From NCBI RefSeq assembly GCF_000237925.1, contig NC_031495.1, positions 48,959,925 to 49,023,924 on the forward strand: a stretch of DNA of 64,000 bases. The letters run 5' to 3'. Under the pieces are notes generated by a model that was not told where the DNA came from, searched no databases, and saw nothing but the letters and a program-made list of their open reading frames with translations. A program made the position numbers and the translations under genes. This document shows positions 22,895-36,628 of the stretch, piece by piece. This stretch comes from Schistosoma mansoni (Eukaryota > Platyhelminthes > Trematoda > Strigeidida > Schistosomatidae). The number at the start of each line of letters is the position of its first letter. Position 1 is the first letter of the stretch.

Positions 22895-24359
22895 GTAATA
22901 CCAGTGAATATGTGAAAGTAAGGCGTGGAGGTGTTTGTGATAAGGTGAAGGTCACTTTCAGGACAACATCCCAGAAAATGTTGCAAACAAGATCAATATC
23001 ATTAGAAGAATGATAAGACGTTGAAATTAGTAAGAATCGGAAAGGTTTTTATCACACATCCTCGATATTACACTGATCTCGCTCCGTTAGTTAGATTAAA
23101 ACATCGTATGATATTGAATGAAACGTGTCCATATTGTTGAGAGATTGGTTGTTTATTTGAGGGTTGTAAATACTTGATGAGAGTTATTGTTTTATTAGTG
23201 ATATTTGATGTACTGTGGGTATGTGAAATATAATATATAAACATATACATATGTCTGGACAATAACAGCGAAATAAGAATTCCTGAAAGCGTTTCATTCC
23301 CAATTTACACTAGTTTCAACGACGACACATCAACTGAATGATCACTATTTTCACAACTATTCGTTGTAATATAAGAAAGATGAGATTAAGTATTGTGAGT
23401 GTTGAGTTAATTGATATCTTGTCAGTATTCTCGAAATAGTTGGTGTGAATACATGAAAATAATCAATTTTAAAACTGGAAATTAGGAATCGACATATAGA
23501 GATATGATAATGACAGGGTTATTTTCAGGTAGACGTAAACGACTGCTGGATTCACATCTGATAGTATTAAAAAGCATTAAAATATTAGTAAGTGAACTAT
23601 GTCAATGATGCACTTCCTACAATTACATGGAATGCTTTGAACTCGGTCAACACTACTGAGATTTATAGTGGCATTTTGTTTGAGTGTTCAAAATTCGAAT
23701 ATCAAAATCATCCCATTGTGTCAATCGAGGGCAAATAAAGACAATTCAGATAAAAATTTTCGTTTAGACGATATCACTTATCAGCAATAGAAATTTACTT
23801 TGCTTGTAAATCTAAAGGATTTCACGGTCAGACAATAGCTCAATCTTGTGGTATCCATTTAATTCCGGTCACTCTGCTTCACTCAAATCCTGTTTGACAT
23901 TCATCCATATAGTTAGAAGAATCGGTTCGAAAGGAATACAAGTTAAAATGTATAAACAACAGAGACTGTAGCTATCCACCAATTTAAGCCTACCCTTTCT
24001 GTATAAAACACAGTGTGTTCAATCCCTCATTGTAACATGGTCCTAACCTTCCTTTATATCTCCCTCAATCTATCGTTTTTTGAATACCTAAATACTTACT
24101 CATTCACGTCTGTCACTCCTCATGGAGTGTAGACCGACGACCAGAAATTTTCAACCTACTCCTTCCCAATTATTTTTCACAACTACTAATTATCCATCGT
24201 TACAACTTTCAATTATTCTCTTCTTAATATCTATCTCGTGAACGATTATCTTCACTTATGTGCACCTTCAATATTCTGCTGGCATGCATTCCACTTCCGA
24301 TTGATTGTAGCCGTAATAGTAGTAAAAGTGCTTTTGTTATTATTAGTAGTAGTAGTATT

Positions 24360-24600
24360 AGTACTTAATTACATGGACTGAATTTGTCAATATGTGTTAG
24401 TAATAGGTTTCAAAACTCAACGATAATGGGTGACTTTACGAAACAGGTTATTGTGCCGATAATACAGTGTGAACGGTTGACTTACACAAAATTTAAAATT
24501 GAACTCGAGGTGACCATCAGGAGATTGTTTATCACTTAGTACGACGTTTCATGAACTTTGAAGATTTTGATTGTTTTACTTGAAAATCACTGTGTGTTCG
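24360..24600 (+). repeat. duplication block G, copy 1
   Basis: Matches 37010-37240 in the same orientation, with a short third piece at about 33968-34008. Landmark: GGACTGAATTTGTCAATATG. In the second copy this block ends about 0.5 kb before the p40 start codon. 24600-24720 is a diverged inverted copy of 4870-4990. Confidence 0.7.
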
Positions 24601-24734
24601 TTTTTCTATAACTAGTCACTCACTCATCACATACAGATTATTTCGATGGTTGAAGAATAATTTAACGACTGATCTAGAGTTGGCATTCAAATCAATAGTT
24701 TGATTCTCTCAAGTTAAAAATTCCAGTGAAACAG

Positions 24735-25080
24735 AACAGTGTTTACTGACTTCTCATTTCCAGTTTGTTTGAATTATAAAGTAGATATTATTGCAGCATT
24801 GAATTATTCTGTTCTCCAATTTCTTCAAGTGGGGTAATTATCACTCCCCAATAAATTATTTTCATTCGGACATTTTTCACTGGTGTGGTGTTTGCATGAA
24901 CGAACGATTCCTTTGTACTTGATGACTGACTAACTTTGAATTCAAAATACAATACGTTGGTTTGTGCTCATCTAATACTTCTTGGTTAAATTGCGTTATT
25001 TCAGATATTTCTGGTTTTTACTATAATTCAACTGCTCCTAGTTATCACAACTAGTTACTGGACTTTTACATAACTTTTCC
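24735..25080 (-). repeat. inverted piece of block A
   Basis: Reverse complement of about 3360-3720, with several substitutions and small indels. Confidence 0.7.
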
Positions 25081-25149
25081 ACGACTAAATTATCCAGCTC
25101 AGAGAACGAAACACCACCCTAATCATCCACCTGGGCTACAGAGCTTCTC

Positions 25150-26190
25150 ATCCACTTTATTTACTTAAGCTGAAAAGTCCTATTCACAGTTAATGCATTT
25201 GCTTAAATATCGTAGTCTATGACAACAAAAGAATGGTGGTGAAGAATTAAAAATTCGAAGTGGTGTCGTGTCATAGATTGCTAACAAACGTCAGATGTTG
25301 AAGGAAGTTAAGATAATTGTCCACCAAATAGATATTAAGAACACACTAATTGAGAGTTGTAAATATTGAAATAATGTCGAAATGCCACTCTACCATATGG
25401 ATGGATGAATTTGGCGCCAGAATCCAGGTGTCTCTGTTTTACATCTGGTTGATTTGTTCATGAACTATGGTCCTATCGATTACTCAGAAAATAGTCTCTC
25501 ATTCGATTTATTATGAGCTTGAACAGAAAAAAACAGATATTTTATGAAGTAGTCCTACATGTTGGAACAAGTATTTCTGTACTATAATGCTATTGAATAG
25601 AAATTCGATATTAACTATTTAAAACTTATTCTGCAGATAAATAATAGTTTGTAAGGGCCAATATTATTACAACCCTAACTTGATTATAAACATTTCTCAC
25701 CGTAGTTAAAATTAGGATAAACTAATCACGTGAATAAACCATGAACTGTCTCATGACCTAAGCAATCAGATGACTGTTTTAATAATGTCAACATAACAAA
25801 TGGACTATCCCACCACGTATGTAAATATAGTTCAGTACATATCGTACACTTTCTAATCTCATCACAGAGTGTTAACTTGCATGGTTACTAAAAGCGAAGT
25901 GCAAGTCGACTGAAAGCTTCATTATCGAACATCTTATCTATTCCGTCCACGATTAGAACTAAAAGGTGTACAGTAATAGATCGATGTTCTTGTCGTTGAG
26001 GTTTGAGGCGATGCTGAAATGATTTTAAATTTGTGTAAACTATTTTCATATCACTTCTTTTCATCAATCTGATTGTCATTATGTGAACCATTCTTGATAA
26101 TTGGAAATTCTGTTAACAGCTTCATATCAATTTATTTATTCGGAGGACTATCAAATACGATAATTCACTAGAAATATAATTAGAGATAAT
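25150..26190. other. no recognised content
   Basis: About 1 kb of AT-rich sequence not shared with the other blocks. Only short frames; no gene supported. Confidence 0.4.
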
Positions 26191-26194
26191 TGGT

Positions 26195-26500
26195 AGCTAG
26201 CAGTGGAATCCATGATGTTCCTTTCACTCTATTTGGACTCGTCATCTGGATGTACCTGCATCCGAGAGTTAATGTTAACAATGTTCTCGAACCCAGTAGC
26301 GTTTGCTTCAATTGCCATTATGTTATTCTCTTGACTACTGAGCCCAGATAGCCACTGACTTGTGAAATGGGGTGCTGCTCATAAGCCAATAATGAGACTG
26401 ATTAATTGCAGTCTTATACAACAATGGGAAGATCCAAACAACCAATACAAATGAAGTACTAATTAACTTTTGGTACTATTGAACAGTTTCAGTAAATGAT
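26195..26500 (-). mobile_element. degenerate Sm-alpha-type SINE, composite
   Basis: Minus strand, 26205-26345: hammerhead-like segment (TGACGAGTCC, then GAAA, then TGGATTCCACTGCTAGC), followed outwards by a tRNA-like part whose B box reads GGGTTCGAGAAC. From about 26345 a plus-orientation tail (CATAAGCCAATAATGAGACTG, a few bases more) matches the SINE tail at 48990-49090. Inverted head plus forward tail is the same layout as the other Sm-alpha copies here. The first C of the CUGANGA core is altered, so self-cleavage is unlikely. Confidence 0.6.
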
Positions 26501-27372
26501 ATCACAGGAACAAATATCTCCAAATTATCATTACTTTTCTTCTCATTAGCGAATACATAAATAAGTATTGATATTTAAACATTTTGGAGAGGCAACTAAT
26601 TACATTTTTTGAATATAATGATTTCTGGAGGTTAGTCTTCAATGCATCAGTGATTATTATTTTGATCTATGTCATTTAACTACTAATATTCTGACAATTA
26701 GTTATAATTATTGTATGGTTTAGAAACGAAACCTACACCATGTTAGAATGGCACCTATTGATTTACGAGAACACACTGTTCTAAATTTACGTAGAATCAT
26801 CAATCATATACCGAAATGCATAAGATGGTATTCTGCAATCAGAAAATATGGAGGAATATTCTCATGTAAATAAGAAATTGGCAGGTTTATTTTATAAACG
26901 TGATATCTTTGTTGATATAGATCCATCGATATATGTATTTCTTTATTTCGCCTTTCATGTTAACATCTTAAAGTAATAAGTTTGAGTTGTGTATAACATC
27001 AAAATTAACGTTACTTCACCAAATAAACTCTAAGGGCTTTTGAAATTGAACCCTGTTGATAAATGTCACAAATTTCCAATAGTCATAATCTGAATTCCTG
27101 TGTCCTTCATAAAAGTTGAGATGCAATAAAATGATGGATTGTGTAGGTTGCAATACACTTGGATACCACTGTCCTTCTGCAAAACCGAAACAGTTTTTGA
27201 TCAAATCTGAAAGAATTTCAGTTGAAGTCCAACAGATAGTTCCGGCTCTACCAAGTTTCAAACAACTAAACGACCGAGATACGTGTTGAATTCAAGTTCG
27301 AAACTAAGATTAATCTTCGACACAGCTCCATTATTAGAAAATATATGTCGATCAGTTACACAACACAACTCG

Positions 27373-27624
27373 TTATGTATCTGTGGCGGTTGATGAATTA
27401 ATATTTATGCAAAGGAAAATGCTTCCTGTAATAATTACATGAAGATTATTAATAATTGTGAATACACTCTTCGAACACTTATAACCGTTACGTTTGGCTT
27501 CTTCACATTCCTTCACCATTTCTTTACACCCATTACCTTCCAGATTTTGTCCAATTAGTCTCCATTCGACTGTTGATAACCAGCCATCATTGACGTCGGT
27601 TTCAGCTACCGTCTGTCTTTTAAA
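27373..27624 (-). other. exon-like open frame with hydrophobic tail, block D copy 3
   Basis: 84 codons, third copy of the frame at 14126-14371, with a different C-terminal extension because the shared block ends at about 27394. Confidence 0.3.
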
Positions 27625-30600
27625 TTATCGCGTGTTTCAATTAAAAATGAATGTCACTAGATCATGCAAACGCTTCAGAATATAACACAACAACAAATAA
27701 ATCCCACACTATTCACACCATGCACTCACATGTTATTAGAAATGACACTGTTTACTGAATATTAGCAAGTAGTATAGAGAAATACATAAAAGGGAGTTGG
27801 ATAAAAGGAGAGTGAAGACAATATGTAAAAGAGATCAGTAAATGACTTATCTATAGTTTCTTGAAATTTATGATGGAGAAACAGACGACCAGGTCACATT
27901 GTTTTCTTGCAGATTCTTGTGTATGGAACAGATATTTCTCATCCAGTTACTTCTGAATTATCCATATAGAGTTCGATGGGGATTAATGTTTGATCAGTGT
28001 TGTGGATTCTTTCAAACTGTTGATCATTTAGATTCTCAACGAATTTGATAAGGATAGGACTGGAAAACAAGATTTCAATTTACGACTTGTAGTTATGAGA
28101 ATGCTTGTAAAAGCGGTAAAACGTTTGTTAAAGAAGTAGGTTCACACTTGAGATTAAATAGTATTTGCTACTATTTATTCACGTCCTGAATAAAGTACAT
28201 TACATGTATAATAATTTCCTTTCAGTGTTTCGTGTTGGTTCCAAAAACTGTGCAGTTTTCAGAATGTGACACTACACTCTCACAAGGAATACTGATTACA
28301 TTATATTGAATGGTAACTGTGCTGACGTAACTTTGTAATCTCCTCAATTTCACACACATTTTCCAGTTATCCTCCATTTTGTGGTACATTGCATGATATC
28401 AAACTCGAAAAACGATTATTATCACCATTACCAACCAAATTTGTTATGACAAGCTTCTTATAAACACTCCATACGGTTGAGTAGGATGTCTCAGTGTAAC
28501 TGCAGATCTCAACCATAAGGATAAATATAATTTCTTTCGCCACCAATACTTTATATATTTGTCAAAACCACAATGTACTAGACCTATATTATAGTCTGAT
28601 AAAATTTACTACTGTGTCATTTAGATTTCATACTTGTAATCTCTCACTTCGTTTAGACCACTCACATGCTCAAGCTCGTTGATATAAAATTTATTATTTT
28701 AATTAAAGAAATTCTCAAACTTCGAAATCATATTTTAGCTAGCCCCTGAAGATGGATATTTTGAACTTCTTTCCCCAAACATACTGAAGAGAAAGACCGC
28801 AAAGGAGACCTATGTTTACTTAACAAACAATAAAATGTAATTAAGCTTTTTAAAACATGAACAATTTATTGTTTAACATTACAACATTGATGACTCGTAG
28901 TTTAAAGGATTGTTATAAGCCGTCAACTGTTATTACCGTAGTACTCCATACGAAAGAGTTCGAAATAAGCAGCATGTATAACAAAAATAGGTGAAGATGG
29001 GAAGGTGAGAATTCATATCTTATTTTTATTGAACACTTTGACGAAATCACATCAAATACCTCGGACAACCAAACAGTGTGTTTTATTTTGTAGGTGCACT
29101 TTCATGTGTGCTTCAATTTGGAGGGCTTTGAACCCAAGGATATCAAGGTGACATCGACCGACGATTACGTCAAAGTACAAGCAAAGAAGGAGACAAAGAC
29201 GGAAGATTCCAGTTGTTCTCGTGAATTTTGTCGCGTAATTGAACTCCCTAAATCGATCGACCGCAACCAATTGAATTGTAGTCTAACTAGTGTGAGTTAT
29301 GCAAAACACTGTATATGAGATCATTTGTTCTGTTTATTGTCACTCACAAATTAAACGTATCTGTTGCTAATTCGTTTACTTCAGGACGGTGTGTTGAAGC
29401 TTGGAGCTCCAGTTAATGTACCTGACTACCAATCACTCACATTCAATGATAACGGTCAGATCGCCATTCGGCCTAAATCACACAATCAAGTTCAAAATGC
29501 TCACAAACTGGCAGTCAAGGGTGAGCCAAATACATCTGTACTTATATTACACACTTATTGTTTGATCATTTGTTATTTATAGTTTAGCTCGTTTCCTTAT
29601 CTCTTCTTAGGTGTTCATGGTTACTCCATCGTTGAAAACGAAAACGGTGGTAGAGATTTACATGTTGAAATGTCATTGGATCCAATCTATAAACCTGAAG
29701 ATTTGTGCATCAGTGTTGATTCGAACCGATTTATGGTTTCGGGTTGTCACTACATGAATGGTGATCATTCGAGTTCCTATACTAAATTCACTCATTCATA
29801 TGAAATTCCGGAAACACTGGACCCATTGTCTGTTTCTGCTCAAGTGATTGACCAAACGCTGGTTTTGGAAGCACCTCTGATGAAGTGTCATAAATTGGAA
29901 CAGTGATATGATCTGAATAATCTTGTTTATTTAAATGAAATATATTTTATCATTTCATTTCTGTGTTATTCAATGTGCATTTTGTTTACCGTTCAAGAGA
30001 AGTGACACAACACTTATCTAGTATCATGAGTTTTAAATTACTGTTGTGATCAACAACGTGAATTGCATATCGAACTACAATTTGCTCAAGACACATTTCA
30101 AGGGAGCTCTCTTTCGTTACTCAGACCTTGAGGTAGGTAAACTACATCGTATAGATTTAAAAGATTATACAAAAAGGGAGATGAAATACATATCACAAGT
30201 AAATCTGGTCTTTGTAGTTATTATATTCAGACGAATGTGATAAATGAGTAGAATGCCAACAAAATGGGTAATGCAAAATACTTCCTTAAGATTACCTGTC
30301 TAGAATCCTACAAACTATATCGTTATCGTCAAATACTATTCGGAGTCAGAGTACAACTACACTTTTATGTTGGCAACAACTCCAGATTGTTGAGACGGCT
30401 TAAAAGTTTACGAAATAGCAAATGTCACTATATAGTTGGTAGATATCGGGATTGTTTCGAAAATTCAGCTGTCTGTACTGACATGAACCAAGTATAGTTC
30501 AGGTTGGACTGATTTCTCTTTCAGTGTACATTTGGTCGAAACGAATATACCTAATCGAGTTTTATTTGCTTGACATTTCAACATTTCAGCAGAACAAATT

Positions 30601-31835
30601 CTCATCAGTTATGTTAGTCGAATTCAGGTAAACTGAACCAAGGCTTCTGAATTCAATTGTGAATAATTGTTAATATTTTTCTAGTGAAGTTTAATCATAA
30701 TAAAATTCATTTACAATGTACTACTAATAATCAAAACATTCAACTATGATATGTCCTACTTCCAAATTGATTGACTATTCAATCACACTATGAATATGAA
30801 TAAACTCAGAGCAACAATTGAAGCAGAATAGTATTATATTCCGTAGTTTATCAGCAACTCCATACAAAAATACTTGTATTGAAAATGGTAGCAAAAACTT
30901 AATAATTCTTTATCAGTAGTTCAAGCAATCAATCAAATCAAAGTGAACAACGCAATTACATTATGTGCATTCGACACTCACTTCATAATGAATCAAATGT
31001 TATCATCATCTTGGAGATTTCGAAGAGAATACTACTAGTAATGAAAAATGAAGTCACCATAAGTACACATGGATCCAATTAATTGGAGATTGAACAGAGC
31101 ATATATGACCATTTATTCATACATTAGTATTGTAATAAATTATTAACACAGTGTGGAAGTTTGGATATATCTACCAATTATAATTCTCAATGAGAAAATG
31201 AGGCAATCGGAATGAGGATTACTTGTTGAAATCTTCCTTTGGATAACAAACAAGAACCTGTTGGAGCCAATCTATGATAAGCCTTAAATATATGTTCTGT
31301 TCAAATGTGACTGTAGCACTATCACAACCCCGACTTATTGATCAGAATTTGAAAGTGACTGACAGGACTCGTTCAATATTGATCACTAACTAGGATGATA
31401 TTAATAACTCTTTAGCAACTGTCCATTATAGAACTTTCTTTATTTCAATCCACTTTAATTTCAAGAAATTCTCAACACTTTCGTTAGCTTTGTGATTTTT
31501 ATTTTCGATAATAATTAAGTTAGGTTGAACTGAATTCAGTTATCGTCAATGAAGTTGATTTTGACTTGAATTTTTATGTCATCCGCTTCAATTAGTTACA
31601 TTGAGTTTTGTCAACCAAATATTTACAGCATTCAAGGAATATCTGTCAGTCCTGGAGTAGCAACAAATAATTAAAATATTAATTTCATGTTTGTGTTAGT
31701 TCACGGTTGATGCTTATTCAGAAATGTTGATGTATTCAGTTTCGTATATAATGTCATTGTCTTATTTGATGTAATAGAAGTAGCAATTCAATTAGAGTGG
31801 AGTTGGTTGAAAGTTGTTAAGTGAATGAGCAAGGT
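27394..31835. repeat. large inverted duplication, right arm
   Basis: Reverse complement of 8222-14354 with a deletion of about 1.7 kb at about 28985. About 28380-28500 is visibly more diverged from the left arm than its surroundings. Confidence 0.9.
28988..29906 (+). pseudogene. 5'-truncated inverted copy of the p40 paralog
   Basis: Inverted duplicate of the gene at 10131-11880. Present: the last 17 or so bases of exon 2 (to 29004), exon 3 29094-29291, exon 4 29385-29520, exon 5 29611-29906, with all their splice sites and the stop codon. Absent: promoter, exon 1 and almost all of exon 2, removed by one deletion whose joint lies near 28985-28990, where AAAAATAG meets GTGAAGATGG. The remaining exons are nearly identical to the parent; the one amino-acid change noticed is Ile to Phe in SNRIMVSG (exon 5). 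With no promoter and no N-terminal region it cannot make the family protein, although the second crystallin domain could be expressed from a fortuitous start. A young pseudogene. Confidence 0.9.
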
Positions 31836-33990
31836 ATCCTGATTCTCTGTTGAATTTTATAGTAGTTACTTTCTCGAAAGAGAGAGATGAGCGATGAAAC
31901 TCATAAAGCATTCTCTTTCTGTTTGGTGATCGTTAACCGTTCTCAACGAACATGAAATACCAGTTCTCAAATGTACACTATACAACACTAAGCAACGAAA
32001 TACTATGACGTGTGGAAGTCGGTCAGGTTCACACATTCTGATTGTCAGCTTGAGAATAAATCACGTCTGCTACTCACATACTCAACGCTCCACACCAAAC
32101 AAAACAGAACTGGGTGGTCAAAATCGATTGATTGCCTATTCACAAACGATAAGTATATGGTTAAAAAATAATCGAAATCAGCTCTAAGTAATACCAGTGA
32201 ATATGTGAAAGTAAGGCGTGGAGGTGTTTGTGATAAGGTGAAGGTCACTTTCAGGACAACATCCCAGAAAATGTTGCAAACAAGATCAATATCATTAGAA
32301 GAATGATAAGACGTTGAAATTAGTAAGAATCGGAAAGGTTTTTATCACACATCCTCGATATTACACTGATCTCGCTCCGTTAGTTAGATTAAAACATCGT
32401 ATGATATTGAATGAAACGTGTCCATATTGTTGAGAGATTGGTTGTATATTTGAGGGTTGTAAATACTTGATGAGAGTTATTGTTTTATTAGTGATATTTG
32501 ATGTACTGTGGGTATGTGAAATATAATATATAAACATATACATATGTCTGGACAATAACAGCGAAATAAGAATTCCTGAAAGCGTTTCATTCCCAATTTA
32601 CACTAGTTTCAACGACGACACATCAACTGAATGATCACTATTTTCACAACTATTCGTTGTAATATAAGAAAGATGAGATTAAGTATTGTGAGTGTTGAGT
32701 TAATTGATATCTTGTCAGTATTCTCGAAATAGTTGGTGTGAATACATGAAAATAATCAATTTTAAAACTGGAAATTAGGAATCGACATATAGAGATATGA
32801 TAATGACAGGGTTATTTTCAGGTAGACGTAAACGACTGCTGGATTCACATCTGATAGTATTAAAAAGCATTAAAATATTAGTAAGTGAACTATGTCAATG
32901 ATGCACTTCCTACAATTACATGGAATGCTTTGAACTCGGTCAACACTACTGAGATTTATAGTGGCATTTTGTTTGAGTGTTCAAAATTCGAATATCAAAA
33001 TCATCCCATTGTGTCAATCGAGGGCAAATAAAGACAATTCAGATAAAAATTTTCGTTTAGACGATATCACTTATCAGCAATAGAAATTTACTTTGCTTGT
33101 AAATCTAAAGGATTTCACGGTCAGACAATAGCTCAATCTTGTGGTATCCATTTAATTCCGGTCACTCTGCTTCACTCAAATCCTGTTTGACATTCATCCA
33201 TATAGTTAGAAGAATCGGTTCGAAAGGAATACAAGTTAAAATGTATAAACAACAGAGACTGTAGCTATCCACCAATTTAAGCCTACCCTTTCTGTATAAA
33301 ACACAGTGTGTTCAATCCCTCATTGTAACATGGTCCTAACCTTCCTTTATATCTCCCTCAATCTATCGTTTTTTGAATACCTAAATACTTACTTATTCAC
33401 GTCTGTCACTCCTCATGGAGTGTAGACCGACGACCAGAAATTTTCAACCTACTCCTTCCCAATTATTTTTCACAACTACTAATTATCCATCGTTACAACT
33501 TTCAATTATTCTCTTCTTAATATCTATCTCGTGAACGATTATCTTCACTTATGTGCACCTTCAATATTCTGCTGGCATGCATTCCACTTCCGATTGATTG
33601 TAGCCGTAATAGTAGTAAAAGTGCTTTTATTATTAGTATTGGTATTCGTATTAGTAGTTATAGTACATAAAGGGTGAAGGTGATTTTAGGGACAAGGACA
33701 GAAAACAATGGACAAGCAGATAGATATCACTGTTAGAAACGTGTTTAAAAGAAGACCATTCGGATTTGTAAACTAAACATGTGAGGATTTATTTGAGAGA
33801 ATTACTAGAATCAAATCAATTGCTTAGCTGATGAACTTTCATCAACGATTTCCAAGAATTCTGGGTTGAGAATTCCTAAGGTCCGAGTTTACCATTTGGG
33901 TTAATGTAACATTATTTAAAACATGATTACTCATAAACACGTTTTCAAAGTGAAAATACTTTCTGTGAACTTAATTAGATGGACTGAATT
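31836..33990. repeat. inverted block B, copy 3, with flanks
   Basis: About 31950-33740 is the reverse complement of 4995-6790. 31840-31950 is the diverged junction piece related to 8041-8210. 33740-33990 resembles 36430-37010, with a 36540-36830 insertion missing here. No gene supported. Confidence 0.75.
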
Positions 33991-34012
33991 TGTCAATATG
34001 TGTTAGTGGTAT

Positions 34013-36185
34013 GATGAATCAGATGGAATAGCAAGTTTTCCTGAAGCAGTCAGAGAACCAGTTTGCCCAGATATGGAGTTTGCACAGGCAGCGAATCCAA
34101 ATCAAGTCCTAGATTATCCTAATGAGTATGAGGCAGATGCATGTTTTCAATTTGATGGAATACCTCAAATTATATATCAGTGTGTATCCCCAAATACTCA
34201 CATACAGTAATCGAAGCGTGAGATTTGAGAAGATAATGCAAATTGAGAACGTCGTATTGGTTATAACACTGCGACGTAAGGACCCAACATTACTTCATGG
34301 GGAAGGATAGTGTTGGAAAGTCTATAATGCAAATTCTAGATATCAGTGGTTTCACTACACAACCGATATGATGATTGTACACTATTCCAGGAATCAGATG
34401 AGTCTGTCCCAATTACGGTTGTTAATCCTGATACTAACGATTACATTCTAGACAATACAGGGTCCATATCCAATACACTGTCGAAGAGATGTAAGATGAA
34501 CTTAAGAAGAAGACGTACAACCGATTTGGCTTACATTCTAAGTTAAGCTGTGGCGGATGTAGTGTTTATATGAACCAATGATTTCTTTGAATTGATGACT
34601 GTTTTTATTTCGAATTCCAAATACAGTATATTCGTTCGCGCTCATCTAATATTTCGTGATTAAATTGCGTTATTACTAGGATTATTAGTTCATACTATAA
34701 TTCAAATAATCTAAAACATCACAATAACCAATCCTACTCTGACGGATAATGTACGGTACAAACCACTAGATAATGAGATTGTCAAATGTTACTATCATCA
34801 ACCTATCTTTAAAGTATAGTGTTATACATCTCACTCTGTGTCTGGTAAGGTTTAAGTTACTAACCAGTGAGACTCGTTTTCAAGTTACTCAGAAACAATT
34901 ATAGAAGTCCAATAATCGAATGAAACAGTAGTACAGTGCTCCCAGATTTTCACAAGTGCTTTATATAAGATCTATCGGCGAATGCAACGGTGAAAATATT
35001 AGGAATACTACGAATACTCTAAACCCTCATTCGTTTGTTTGAAATAAAGACTAAAATATTAATTAGATAACTGTACAGAGAAAAATAGTAATGACAAGGA
35101 AACGTAAACTAACACACTACCTAGATAACTGTACAGTGGAACACACCCGTTCGCAACTCCATAAAACCCCTAGACTTCCAATCACCATAATCGATAATAG
35201 TGTGAAATGGACTACACCGTAACATCGTCTGTTAAACCGCTTAAATTTCGTTGCCACCATAACTGCAAATGGAAGCAAAATCAATTCGATCCCATCCAAC
35301 ATGAAATACCAGTTCTCAAATGTACACTATACAACACTAAGCAACGAAATACTATGACGTGTGGAAGTCGGTCAGGTTCACACATTCTGATTGTCAGCTT
35401 GAGAATAAATCACGTCTGCTACTCACATACTCAACGCTCCACACCAAACAAAACAGAACTGGGTGGTCAAAATCGATTGATTGCCTATTCACAAACGATA
35501 AGTATATGGTTAAAAAATAATCGAAATCAGCTCTAAGTAATACCAGTGAATATGTGAAAGTAAGGCGTGGAGGTGTTTGTGATAAGGTGAAGGTCACTTT
35601 CAGGACAACATCCCAGAAAATGTTGCAAACAAGATCAATATCATTAGAAGAATGATAAGACGTTGAAATTAGTAAGAATCGGAAAGGTTTTTATCACACA
35701 TCCTCGATATTACACTGATCTCGCTCCGTTAGTTAGATTAAAATATCGTATGATATTGAATGAAACGTGTCCATATTGTTGAGAGATTGGTTGTATATTT
35801 GAGGGTTGTAAATACTTGATGAGAGTTATTGTTTTATTAGTGATATTTGATGTACTGTGGGTATGTGAAATATAATATATAAACATATACATATGTCTGG
35901 ACAATAACAGCGAAATAAGAATTCCTGAAAGCGTTTCATTCCCAATTTACACTAGTTTCAACGACGACACATCAACTGAATGATCACTATTTTCACAACT
36001 ATTCGTTGTAATATAAGAAAGATGAGATTAAGTATTGTGAGTGTTGAGTTAATTGATATCTTGTCAGTATTCTCGAAATAGTTGGTGTGAATACATGAAA
36101 ATAATCAATTTTAAAACTGGAAATTAGGAGTCGACATATAGAGATATGATAATGACAGGGTTATTTTCAAGTTTAAGTAAACGAC
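34013..36185. repeat. duplication block F, copy 2 (with inverted block B, copy 4)
   Basis: Direct, near-identical copy of 21358-23530 at an offset of 12642 bases. Contains a gag-like fossil piece (34013-34230), the LTR-like repeat at 34820-35135, and the 109-codon orphan frame at 35207-35536. Confidence 0.85.
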
Positions 36186-36269
36186 TGCTTATCGTCACTT
36201 TCAAACTTCTGCTGGAATACATTCAAATTCCGATTGATTGTAGGCGTAATTTTAGTGGTAGTATTAGTG

Positions 36270-36320
36270 GTTTTAGTATTATTATTATTATTATTTATTA
36301 TTGTTATTATTCTTATTAGC

Positions 36321-36359
<39 letters not shown>

Positions 36360-36360
36360 T
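36270..36360. repeat. triplet microsatellites
   Basis: A mixed ATT run at about 36277-36317 is followed directly by a pure GTA run of about a dozen units at about 36320-36357. It sits exactly where block B copy 4 breaks off, at a place where the other copies have short GTA/ATT runs. Confidence 0.8.
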
Positions 36361-36628
36361 TTAGTACTTAAAGAGTGAAAGTGATTTTAAGGACAAGGTC
36401 AGAAAGCAATTGACAAGAAGATTGATATCACTGTTTAAGACAAGAGCATTCGGATTTGTGAACTCAACATTTGAGTAATTATTTCAGTTGATTACTGCAA
36501 TCAAATCAATTGCTTAGTTGATGGACTTCAAGATCGCGTTGCTTATCTCTCACTCGAAACACTCTATCGTTCATAGTCTAAGTGACCATCATGCTTTGTC
36601 TATTCGACAGTGTTATATGAAAGATTGT

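Larger units (their letters stand above)
21358..24345. repeat. duplication block F plus inverted block B, copy 2
   Basis: 21358-about 23530 is a direct, near-identical copy of 34013-36170. Within it 22081-24345 is the reverse complement of about 5090-7352. The join to the retroelement part at 21358 lies inside the gag-like fossil, so the duplication breakpoint is younger than the insertion. Confidence 0.85.

Noticed and set aside
29670-29906. Independent functional p40-like gene on the plus strand
   Set aside because: Exons 3-5 are intact, but promoter, exon 1 and most of exon 2 are deleted, so it is called a pseudogene.
36320-36357. CRISPR-like or other regular array
   Set aside because: Simple triplet repeat without spacers in a eukaryotic genome.
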